Below, in pieces: positions 1-4,846 of a stretch of DNA of 5,448 bases. The stretch spans positions 1 through 5,448 of the forward strand of contig CAJBSQ010000757.1 of assembly GCA_903958265.1 (NCBI GenBank). Reading direction: 5' to 3'. Source of the DNA: an uncultured Planctomycetaceae bacterium. Lineage in GTDB: Bacteria > Planctomycetota > Planctomycetia > Pirellulales > UBA1268. The position numbers were made by a program, and so were the translations under genes. Below the pieces are notes generated by a model. That model was not told the DNA's origin. It was given only the letters and a program-made list of their open reading frames with translations, and ran no database searches. Numbering within the stretch: the first letter of the stretch is position 1; every line of letters begins with the position of its first letter.

Positions 1-158
1 TCGCCATGTGCCTCAAACCCTTCCGCGACTGGTCGCCGCATTACGTTCCCAATGGGCTCTTCGACGTCAAACTCTACACATTCAACATTTTTGATTCAAC
101 CGACACCCGCCGGTCCAGCGCGATGAGTCGGCACCGCCGCCAAAACGGGCGACGGTGA
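1..158 (+). CDS. C-terminal fragment of an unrecognised protein, cut by the left edge
   Basis: The frame whose first full codon is at base 3 stays open to a TGA at 156-158 and encodes 51 residues. It includes the stretch FRDWSPHYVPNGLFDVKLY and ends in an Arg-rich tail (RHRRQNGRR). In the first 31 codons, 22 third positions are G or C, clearly more than in the other two plus frames, as expected for a real gene in GC-rich DNA. A rho-independent terminator on the same strand follows 73 bp after the stop, which supports a plus-strand gene ending here. An ATG at 6-8 is in frame, so a very short complete ORF is possible, but the gene more likely starts left of the window. I do not recognise the family and assign no function. 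The composition becomes less gene-like after about base 95, so the true end could differ. Confidence 0.4.
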   Translation, partial: AMCLKPFRDWSPHYVPNGLFDVKLYTFNIFDSTDTRRSSAMSRHRRQNGRR

Positions 159-231
159 GACGCGAGTGTATCGAGGACACCACGCCGACACACCCTTCCC
201 ATGAGCGATGCCTGCTGCCTCGACGGGTTTC

Positions 232-257
232 AGCCCGACGTCGTGAGCGGGCTTTTT
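232..257 (+). terminator. Rho-independent terminator of the left-edge gene
   Basis: AGCCCG (232-237) pairs perfectly with CGGGCT (248-253) around a 10-nt loop. The 3' arm runs into a stretch of five T (253-257) on the plus strand. No such tract follows the stem on the minus strand, so the orientation suits the gene entering from the left edge rather than hemC. Confidence 0.5.
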
Positions 258-275
258 GACCGAAGACGTGCGTCG

Positions 276-303
276 GGGATTCCGTGTCAGGGATTCCGTG
301 TCA
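276..303. repeat. Perfect 14-bp tandem duplication spanning the hemC stop codon
   Basis: GGGATTCCGTGTCA occurs at 276-289 and again, immediately adjacent, at 290-303. Read on the minus strand, each unit begins with TGA; the TGA of the copy at 290-303 is the hemC stop codon (301-303). Fourteen is not a multiple of three, so the second TGA falls in another frame. This looks like a simple slippage or tandem duplication at the 3' end of hemC. Confidence 0.85.
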
Positions 304-1257
304 GGCGAGTCGCGTCCGCATTCGCTGGAGCATGGCTTCGGCACCGGCAGCGCGGAGCCGAGCCGCCACGGCCTCGCCCAGCGCCGCAGGCTCGGTCTGA
401 TCCCGAATCGCCACCGTCTCTTCCGCGACGATCCGTCGCACGACTTCCGTGGGCTCATCCATCTCGAGCACGCAACCGCCCAGCACGAGTCCGCCGGCGG
501 CGGAGAGACGGGCCCAGGCACCGATTGGAGCGAGGCAACCTCCCGCGAGATTCTCCAGCATCCTCCGCTCGGCGATCACCGCGGCATGCGTCGTCGCGTG
601 GTCCAGCGGAGCGACCGCCGCGAGCGTTTGCACGTCGTCGGCCCGGACCTGGATGCCGAGGGCTCCCTGGGCCACGGCCGGCCAGAACTCGGGCGGCTGC
701 ATGAGCTGCGTGATCCGGTCGGCGAGACCGAGCCGCTCGAGGCCGGCCGCCGCGAGAATCACCGCGTCGTACTCCCCCGCATCCAGTTTTCGCAGCCGCG
801 TGTCGACATTGCCACGCAGCGGCACGGCCTGCAGGTCTGGCCGTGCCGCCTTCAGCTGCACGACCCGCCGAATGCTCGACGTGCCGACCACGGCTCCGGA
901 GGGCAGCTCATCGAGCCGGGGGGCCGTGCGGCCGACCAGGGCATCGAATGGCGTGGCCCGCTCGGGCACGCAGGCGAGAACGAGTCCGGGGGACTCGGCC
1001 GTCGGCAGGTCCTTCAGGCTGTGCACCGCCACGTCGATCCGTCCGTCGCGAAGCGCCTGCTCCAGTTCCCGCACAAACACGCCGTCACCGCCAATCTTCG
1101 CGATTGGCAGGTCGCTTCGATCATCGCCGCGGGTCGTGATCGTCTCCACGACCACGTCAACGCCCTGAGCCCGCAGCCGGTCTACGACCCAGCCCGTCTG
1201 AGTGCGGGCCAGTGCGCTGGCCCGAGTGCCGACGCGGAGCGGATGGGTGGCAGGCAT
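301..1257 (-). CDS. hemC: Hydroxymethylbilane synthase (porphobilinogen deaminase)
   Basis: This cytoplasmic enzyme joins four porphobilinogen molecules into hydroxymethylbilane, the linear tetrapyrrole precursor of heme and related compounds. The 318-residue product is close to the E. coli length of 313. Visible family motifs, in order: LRVGTRAS (7-14); HSLKDLP (79-85) with the catalytic Asp at 83; GTSSIRR (125-131) and RGNVDTRLRKL (148-158), which supply substrate- and cofactor-binding arginines; PAVAQGALGIQ (193-203); and LAGGCLAPIGA (237-247), whose Cys241 should carry the dipyrromethane cofactor. All key residues are present, so it should be active. The ATG at 1257 is the first possible start, because a TGA lies two codons upstream in frame. 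Its only good Shine-Dalgarno (1280-1285) is 22 nt away, with a palindrome between. It lies 32 bp after comF on the same strand and is probably co-transcribed with it. Confidence 0.97.
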   Translation of the reverse strand: MPATHPLRVGTRASALARTQTGWVVDRLRAQGVDVVVETITTRGDDRSDLPIAKIGGDGVFVRELEQALRDGRIDVAVHSLKDLPTAESPGLVLACVPERATPFDALVGRTAPRLDELPSGAVVGTSSIRRVVQLKAARPDLQAVPLRGNVDTRLRKLDAGEYDAVILAAAGLERLGLADRITQLMQPPEFWPAVAQGALGIQVRADDVQTLAAVAPLDHATTHAAVIAERRMLENLAGGCLAPIGAWARLSAAGGLVLGGCVLEMDEPTEVVRRIVAEETVAIRDQTEPAALGEAVAARLRAAGAEAMLQRMRTRLA

Positions 1258-1265
1258 GCGTCATC

Positions 1266-1281
1266 GGCCGCCGCGGCGGCC
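1266..1281. repeat. Perfect 16-bp GC palindrome between the hemC Shine-Dalgarno and start
   Basis: GGCCGCCGCGGCGGCC is identical to its own reverse complement. In the comF-hemC transcript it can fold into a stem of up to 6 bp with a CGCG loop. It sits between AGGAGG (minus strand, 1280-1285) and the hemC ATG (1255-1257), overlapping the last two bases of the AGGAGG. Confidence 0.8.
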
Positions 1282-1285
1282 TCCT
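1280..1285 (-). promoter_or_regulatory. AGGAGG, likely distant Shine-Dalgarno of hemC
   Basis: A perfect AGGAGG on the minus strand starts 4 nt after the comF stop codon (1290-1292). It lies 22 nt from the hemC ATG, instead of the usual 5 to 10. The intervening palindrome could shorten the effective distance if it folds. Its closeness to the comF stop also suits translational coupling. Confidence 0.45.
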
Positions 1286-1289
1286 GGAA

Positions 1290-2033
1290 TCAACGGAAGG
1301 GGTCGGTGCCGGAGCCCCGATCGGCCCTGGCAATCACCGCAGCGTAGACGGCGGCGGCCCCGGCCTCCACCAGCGTGCCGCGGCACTCGGCTAGAGTGGC
1401 CCCGGTCGTGGCCACGTCGTCCACGAGCAGCACCCGCAGGCCGGCCACGCGGCGGGTCGCTCTGAAGGCTGCCCGGACGTTGCCGCGACGGTCCTCGAAC
1501 GGGAGTTCGTTCTGCATCGGGGTGGCCCGGCGGCGGCGGAGCAACCGCCTCATCGGCAGGCCGAGTCCGCGAGCCACCGCCGCGGCCAGCTGATCGGCCG
1601 CGCTCGTGCCGCGAGCCAACCGACGCCTCCAGTGCATCGGCACCGGCGCAACCACGTCGATTCGCCAGTCGGCGAACGATTCGCGATGCTTGCGAACCAG
1701 CAGGCCGGCGAGCGCCGCAGCCACGGCCTCGCCGGCCGGCCGCTTCGCCCGCAGCACCTGCTCGCGGACGTCGTCACCGTAGGAGCTGAGCACGGCGAGG
1801 CCGTCCCAGTCTCGGCGACGACCGCGGCACCGGCGACAGCCCCCGTCACCCTCCGCAGGCTCCCCGCAGAGCCCGCACCGCGTCACGTCCCGCGAGAACG
1901 CGGCCGCACACGGCTCGCAGCTCAGGCCCCCGCCGGGCCGTCCCTCGGCCACGTCGGCTCCGCAAAATCCGCACCGCGGCGGACAGAGCAGGTCCAGGAT
2001 CGTCGCCAGTCCGGGCAGGTCCGACCAGGCCAT
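1290..2033 (-). CDS. comF: ComF family protein (zinc ribbon plus phosphoribosyltransferase fold)
   Basis: The product has 247 residues, the usual ComF size. The N-terminus holds two CxxC-CxxC zinc-binding sets: C21/C24 with C39/C42, and C53/C56 with C66/C69. The rest is a type I phosphoribosyltransferase fold with a PRPP-binding loop, VLLVDDVATTGAT (201-213), preceded by the family signature PMQNELPFEDRRGNVRAAF (172-190). ComF homologues take part in natural transformation, probably in handling incoming single-stranded DNA; their chemical role is unsettled, and no DNA-uptake genes are visible here. I chose the ATG at 2031-2033 because the homologous N-terminus (DLLCPPRCGFCG) begins just after it. 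The frame stays open far upstream, antisense to the permease gene, but that extension is Gln/Glu/Arg-rich and unlike any ComF. No strong Shine-Dalgarno precedes the start. It is followed by hemC. Confidence 0.93.
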   Translation of the reverse strand: MAWSDLPGLATILDLLCPPRCGFCGADVAEGRPGGGLSCEPCAAAFSRDVTRCGLCGEPAEGDGGCRRCRGRRRDWDGLAVLSSYGDDVREQVLRAKRPAGEAVAAALAGLLVRKHRESFADWRIDVVAPVPMHWRRRLARGTSAADQLAAAVARGLGLPMRRLLRRRRATPMQNELPFEDRRGNVRAAFRATRRVAGLRVLLVDDVATTGATLAECRGTLVEAGAAAVYAAVIARADRGSGTDPFR

Positions 2034-2050
2034 CCGCGGGGTTTCCCAGA

Positions 2051-2079
2051 TTGACGGTCCCGCTCGACCTCCGTACCCT
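2051..2079 (+). promoter_or_regulatory. Candidate sigma-70 promoter for the LptF/LptG permease gene
   Basis: TTGACG at 2051-2056 matches the -35 consensus in 5 of 6 positions. After exactly 17 bp comes TACCCT (2074-2079), a weak -10 matching 3 of 6. Transcription would start near 2086, giving a leader of about 70 nt before the permease ATG. The -35 fit and spacing are good but the -10 is poor, so this is only a candidate. Confidence 0.35.
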
Positions 2080-2156
2080 CCGCCACCTCGCGGAAGCGGC
2101 CGGAATCGGCGGGAATCCTCCCATCGTCCGTCAGCCCCAGCCCTCGTCAAGCATCC

Positions 2157-3287
2157 ATGCTGATCGACCGCTACATCGGCCGCGCCCAACTCCACGCCTT
2201 CGTCGTGGTGTTCGTCAGCCTCGCCGGCCTGTACTTCGTGTTCGACGCGTTCACGAACATGGAGGAGTTCCTGTCGCACGCGGCCGAGACCGGCAGCCTG
2301 GCGAAGGTGCTGGCGTCGTACTACGGCTGCCGGCTGATCTGGTTCTTCGACGCCACGAGCCCGGTGATCTCGCTGGCCAGTGCGATGTTCGCGCTGACGT
2401 GGCTGGAACGACACAACGAGCTCACCGCGCTGCTCGCGGCGGGCGTGCCCCGGTGGCGGATCGCCCGACCCGTCCTCGTGTTCTCGGCCCTCGTCGCCCT
2501 CGCCGCAGCCACCAATCGTGAGCTCGTCCTGCCGCAGATCCGCGAGGCCTTCGCCCGCAATGCCCAAGACCTGCGGGGGGAGCTGGTGCAGCCGTTCGAG
2601 CCCCGGTACGACAACCGCACCGAGATCCTGTTCCGTGGCCGGGGGGCCCAGGCCATGAACTCCCGAATCGACCACCCCAGCCTGCTGATGCCTCCGCAGC
2701 TTGGCAGCTACGGCCCGCAAATCACGGCTACCGAGGCCTTCTGGAAGCCTGCCGACGGCGACCATCCTGCCGGTTACCTCCTCCGCGGCGTCCGCGAGCC
2801 CGCCGACATCGATGGCCTGCCGGCGATGCACTGTGGCGGCACGGCGGTGGTGCTCTCGCGGGCGGCTGCGGCCTGGCTGCAGCCGCGGGAGTGCTTCGTG
2901 GCAAGCGATGTCACCTTCGAGCAGCTCATTGGGTCGATGAACTGGAGCCAGTTCTCATCCACGTTTGATCTCGTGCGGGCGATCCGCAACCCGAGCCTCG
3001 GCGTGGGCGCCGACGTCCCGCTCCGGGTCCATGCGCGGATCGTGGCGCCGCTGCTCGACATGGCGCTGGTGATGCTCGGCATCCCGCTGGTGCTTGGGCC
3101 CAGCCGCCGGGGCGTGTTCGTCGCCGTCGGCCTGTGCGTCGGCATGACCGTGATCTTCTTCCTCACGGTAATGGGCTCCCACGCCCTGGTGACCGGCGAT
3201 GCCTTCAGCGCCTCGATCGGGGCCTGGATTCCGCTGCTCCTGCTGGCGCCCCTCGCCGCCTGGCGGGCCCAGCCAATGTGGCAGTAG
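2157..3287 (+). CDS. LptF/LptG family permease, lipopolysaccharide export
   Basis: This 376-residue inner-membrane protein has the YjgP/YjgQ layout. Three N-terminal membrane segments (about 14-31, 58-81 and 101-119) are followed by a soluble region of about 170 residues, expected to be the periplasmic beta-jellyroll, and three C-terminal segments (about 294-313, 318-338 and 351-369). Between segments 2 and 3, ERHNELTALLAAGVPRWRI (84-102) matches the coupling-helix motif that contacts the LptB ATPase. In the known system LptF and LptG with LptB extract LPS from the inner membrane and pass it to LptC and LptA. F and G cannot be told apart here. They usually occur as adjacent genes, but only one is present, so a partner must lie elsewhere or the protein may act as a homodimer. 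The ATG has no Shine-Dalgarno. The gene diverges from comF and converges on the lipoprotein gene, 21 bp away. Confidence 0.93.
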   Translation: MLIDRYIGRAQLHAFVVVFVSLAGLYFVFDAFTNMEEFLSHAAETGSLAKVLASYYGCRLIWFFDATSPVISLASAMFALTWLERHNELTALLAAGVPRWRIARPVLVFSALVALAAATNRELVLPQIREAFARNAQDLRGELVQPFEPRYDNRTEILFRGRGAQAMNSRIDHPSLLMPPQLGSYGPQITATEAFWKPADGDHPAGYLLRGVREPADIDGLPAMHCGGTAVVLSRAAAAWLQPRECFVASDVTFEQLIGSMNWSQFSSTFDLVRAIRNPSLGVGADVPLRVHARIVAPLLDMALVMLGIPLVLGPSRRGVFVAVGLCVGMTVIFFLTVMGSHALVTGDAFSASIGAWIPLLLLAPLAAWRAQPMWQ

Positions 3288-3308
3288 CCCGCCCAGGGCG
3301 GTCAGGCA

Positions 3309-4058
3309 TCACTTCCCGCGGGGAGGATCGGCGGCCGGCTCCTCGTCCGGCGGTGGCACCGCGTGGACCGTGCGGGCCACCAGTTCGATCAACTGCTCGG
3401 GGGGAACGGGCAACGTATCGGCGATCTCATCGGGAACCCGCAGCGCCAGCACGGTGCACTGGTCCTGCTTCGGATCAGCCGACACCCAGATCTCGCACAG
3501 CCCCGGCCACTTCTTGTATTCCGGCGCGTCGGCCACGATGCTCTCAAACTCCTGCTGCCCCTTGAGCACGAGCACGTCCCAGACGGCCGGCCCCGCCGCG
3601 GCGGGCTCGACGGCCCTCCCCCGCTGCCAGTCGGCCTTCCGAAACGACTCGTCGCGACGGACCTGTTCCAGGATCGCCGCTTCGACCGCGGCATGCCGCT
3701 GGTCGGCGGAAGGCACGAAGCCGACGGTCAGCACCGCCGGCAGTCGCATGGTGCCTTTCGTGACGGTCTTCTCGTACGCCGCTGCGAAGCCGGGAAAATC
3801 CCTGACGAACGGAGGCTTTTGACGGATCTTCGTCCCGTCGTCCTCAGTCTGAGGGCCAAGATCCATCGGGAGCCGCATCCGCAGGCGACCGTCGGCAAGG
3901 TCGGTCGCCTGCCCGGCGAGCACCGCGAACACGGCATCCCTGCGAAAGTCCTGAACCCGCGACTCATAATCCGCCCCGTACTCGCCGGTCGTGCAGCCGC
4001 CCGCACACGTGAGGAGAGTCATCAGGACGACGAGCGACAAAGCGAACGTGGGGCGCAT
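3309..4058 (-). CDS. Predicted lipoprotein of unknown function
   Basis: The product has 249 residues. It opens with a basic residue and a hydrophobic signal segment (MRPTFALSLVVLMTLLT, 1-17), then CAGGC with Cys22 as the probable lipidation site. The -3 residue is Ala rather than Leu, so the lipobox is imperfect. The mature part is soluble and mixed alpha/beta by eye. It includes a Pro/Lys/Phe-rich stretch (KPPFVRDFPGF, 81-91), a hydrophobic strand-like segment (RLPAVLTVGFVP, 105-116), and a Pro/Glu/Asp-rich C-terminal tail (from about 235) that is probably disordered. Two further cysteines, 188 and 201, could form a disulfide. I recognise no domain or catalytic motif. It is likely anchored to a membrane facing the periplasm. 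It is transcribed away from fliW and towards the permease, so it probably forms its own unit. No Shine-Dalgarno is visible. The signal sequence and steady codon use make a real gene very likely. Confidence 0.85.
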   Translation of the reverse strand: MRPTFALSLVVLMTLLTCAGGCTTGEYGADYESRVQDFRRDAVFAVLAGQATDLADGRLRMRLPMDLGPQTEDDGTKIRQKPPFVRDFPGFAAAYEKTVTKGTMRLPAVLTVGFVPSADQRHAAVEAAILEQVRRDESFRKADWQRGRAVEPAAAGPAVWDVLVLKGQQEFESIVADAPEYKKWPGLCEIWVSADPKQDQCTVLALRVPDEIADTLPVPPEQLIELVARTVHAVPPPDEEPAADPPRGK

Positions 4059-4128
4059 GGCTGGTACCGGGTGGACGGGGGGCGTTCACGGGCAGATCGA
4101 CGGCCGCCGCAGGAAGCCTCTGGTACCG

Positions 4129-4155
4129 ATTGTGAGGAATTTGGCGGCCGGTCAA
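4129..4155 (-). promoter_or_regulatory. Candidate promoter of the lipoprotein gene
   Basis: On the minus strand TTGACC (4155 to 4150) matches the -35 consensus in 5 of 6 positions, and CACAAT (4134 to 4129) matches the -10 consensus in 4 of 6. The spacer is 15 bp, shorter than the preferred 17. The leader would be about 65 nt. The short spacer keeps confidence low. Confidence 0.25.
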
Positions 4156-4182
4156 GCGGGCGGCAAAAAACCCGCGACTGTT

Positions 4183-4211
4183 CGGAAGTGCCCTGCCGGC
4201 AAGCTCTTCCG
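4183..4211 (+). other. Imperfect hairpin followed by T-rich sequence
   Basis: CGGAAG (4183-4188) pairs with CTTCCG (4206-4211). Directly inside, TGCC (4189-4192) pairs with GGCA (4198-4201) around a 5-nt loop, leaving AGCT (4202-4205) as a bulge. TTTT (4219-4222) and six T (4235-4240) follow on the plus strand. The first T run is 7 nt from the stem, further than in a standard terminator, and no plus-strand gene precedes it. It may be a leader structure or chance. Confidence 0.25.
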
Positions 4212-4278
4212 TATCCGGTTTTCTTCGCCAAACCTTTTTTCTCCACCCCAACCGCCCTGACTGCCGATCTCAAAGGTA

Positions 4279-4292
4279 CGAACGGAAGTTCG
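4279..4292. promoter_or_regulatory. Perfect CGAAC-N4-GTTCG palindrome upstream of fliW
   Basis: CGAAC (4279-4283) and GTTCG (4288-4292) are exact inverted repeats around GGAA. As DNA this matches the Gram-positive-type LexA operator CGAACRNRYGTTCG at 13 of 14 positions; only the Y is broken. As RNA it is a 5-bp stem capped by GGAA, so it shows a GGA in its loop, as CsrA sites do. It lies 53 nt before the fliW ATG. The palindrome is certain; its role is not. Confidence 0.45.
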
Positions 4293-4345
4293 ATCGGGTC
4301 GCCGCGGCGGTCCATGTTTTGTTCAGGCAACGGAGTGCCAGCATC

Positions 4346-4786
4346 ATGCGAATCAACACCACCAGATTCGGCCGGATCGACGTCGATGCCGGCGACATCC
4401 TCCGGTTCCCCAGCGGGCTGCCCGGCCTCGAGGACTGCCGCGAATGGGCGCTGCTCGCCGACGCCTCCAACGACGCCCTCGGCTGGCTCCAGAGCACGAC
4501 CCGCGGCGACGTCGCCCTGGCGGTGGTGAGTCCCCGGCGGTTCGTGCCCGACTACCAGGTCCGCATCCCACGCAGCGAACTGACCCCCCTGGCGCTCGCC
4601 GATATGCGTCAGGCGCAGGTGGTGGTGGTCGTCGGACAAAACGGCACAGGCCTCACGCTCAATCTCAAAGCTCCGATCGTTATCAACCTCGAAGCCCGCA
4701 CCGGCCGTCAAGTCGTTGCGAGCGGCGAGTTATCTCTGCATTACGAACTTTCTCTCGAACGACCTCCACTCAAAAAGAGTGCATAA
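4346..4786 (+). CDS. fliW: Flagellar assembly factor FliW, CsrA antagonist
   Basis: FliW is a small cytoplasmic protein. In Bacillus and Campylobacter it binds either flagellin or CsrA: when flagellin is exported, freed FliW sequesters CsrA and relieves translational repression of flagellin mRNA. The 146-residue product has the family landmarks: RFPSGLPGLED (20-30), the LQS of strand 3 (48-50), DYQVRIP (69-75), NLKAPIVIN (106-114) and GRQVV (120-124). Length is typical. I chose the ATG at 4346 because MRINTTRFGRIDV is the normal FliW beginning and a CGGAG lies 10 nt upstream. A TTG at 4319 would add nine residues with no homology-like character. csrA follows after 60 bp, the classic pairing. 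The flgK, flgL or flagellin genes that often precede fliW are absent here, so the pair stands apart from a flagellar operon within this window. Confidence 0.95.
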   Translation: MRINTTRFGRIDVDAGDILRFPSGLPGLEDCREWALLADASNDALGWLQSTTRGDVALAVVSPRRFVPDYQVRIPRSELTPLALADMRQAQVVVVVGQNGTGLTLNLKAPIVINLEARTGRQVVASGELSLHYELSLERPPLKKSA

Positions 4787-4798
4787 TCATCAGTGACG

Positions 4799-4818
4799 GG
4801 CGGCACAGGATTGCCGCC
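4799..4818 (+). promoter_or_regulatory. Hairpin presenting GGA in its loop, likely CsrA-binding site
   Basis: GGCGGC (4799-4804) and GCCGCC (4813-4818) form a perfect 6-bp GC stem around ACAGGATT. CsrA proteins prefer GGA in the loop of a short hairpin, and the in vitro selected consensus is RUACARGGAUGU; the loop shares AGGAU with it. The hairpin lies between the fliW stop (4786) and the csrA ATG (4847). It should act with the GGA motifs at 4827, 4833 and 4837 in CsrA feedback on its own translation. Confidence 0.55.
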
Positions 4819-4831
4819 GCCACGACGGATC

Positions 4832-4839
4832 AGGAAGGA
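4832..4839 (+). promoter_or_regulatory. csrA ribosome binding site with two GGA motifs
   Basis: AGGAAGGA lies 7 nt before the csrA ATG and is the best-placed strong Shine-Dalgarno in the window. It contains two overlapping candidate CsrA motifs (AGGA at 4832-4835 and 4836-4839), so CsrA bound here would block the ribosome. It also fixes the csrA start at 4847 rather than the upstream in-frame ATG at 4793. Confidence 0.75.
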
Positions 4840-4846
4840 ACCAGCG

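Larger units (their letters stand above)
4059..4345. other. Divergent intergenic region between the lipoprotein gene and fliW
   Basis: These 287 bp hold no convincing gene. Towards the lipoprotein gene there is a weak sigma-70-like promoter (4129-4155) and two copies of CTGGTACCG (4061-4069, 4120-4128), each containing the palindrome GGTACC. In the middle an imperfect hairpin (4183-4211) is followed by T-rich DNA, including six T at 4235-4240. Near fliW lies the perfect palindrome CGAACGGAAGTTCG (4279-4292), then the GC palindrome CGCCGCGGCG (4300-4309), and a CGGAG (4331-4335) 10 nt before the fliW ATG that can serve as its ribosome binding site. I could not identify a convincing fliW promoter. 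Confidence 0.6.

Noticed and set aside
80..100. ATTCAAC repeated at 80-86 and 94-100 as a binding-site pair
   Set aside because: It is a 7-bp repeat inside the probable coding tail of the left-edge gene, with no promoter nearby.
256..1347. Long plus-strand frame of 363 codons across hemC
   Set aside because: It lies wholly opposite hemC, whose catalytic motifs are unmistakable; the antisense product has no family-like features.
2034..2831. Open minus-strand frame upstream of comF that would make a 513-residue protein
   Set aside because: It runs antisense to the permease gene and across the promoter gap. Its sequence is low-complexity Gln/Glu/His/Arg typical of antisense frames in GC-rich DNA, and ComF homology begins only at 2033.
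3288..3308. Terminator between the permease and lipoprotein genes
   Set aside because: The CCGC/GCGG stem has only four pairs around CCAGG and no T tract on either strand.
4061..4128. Two CTGGTACCG copies as a repressor operator pair
   Set aside because: Only nine bases are shared and 59 bp separate the copies, with no further symmetry; chance is a fair explanation.
4271..4296. Possible flagellar sigma-28 promoter for fliW (CAAAGGTA, 10 bp, TTCGATCG)
   Set aside because: Only the AAAG and CGAT cores match, the spacer is one base short, and it overlaps the palindrome at 4279-4292. A second GCCGATCT at 4263-4270 has no matching -35.
4059..4345. CsrB-like decoy RNA suggested by several GGA triplets
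   Set aside because: About six GGA in this stretch is close to the number expected from base composition, and they are not in a repeated series of hairpin loops.
4319..4345. TTG at 4319 as the fliW start
   Set aside because: It adds nine residues outside the usual FliW beginning; the ATG at 4346 has a better placed CGGAG.
3363..4529. Plus-strand frame of 388 codons across the lipoprotein gene and fliW
   Set aside because: It is antisense to a gene with a clear signal peptide and then overlaps fliW out of frame; the product is Arg/Pro-rich and lacks any domain.
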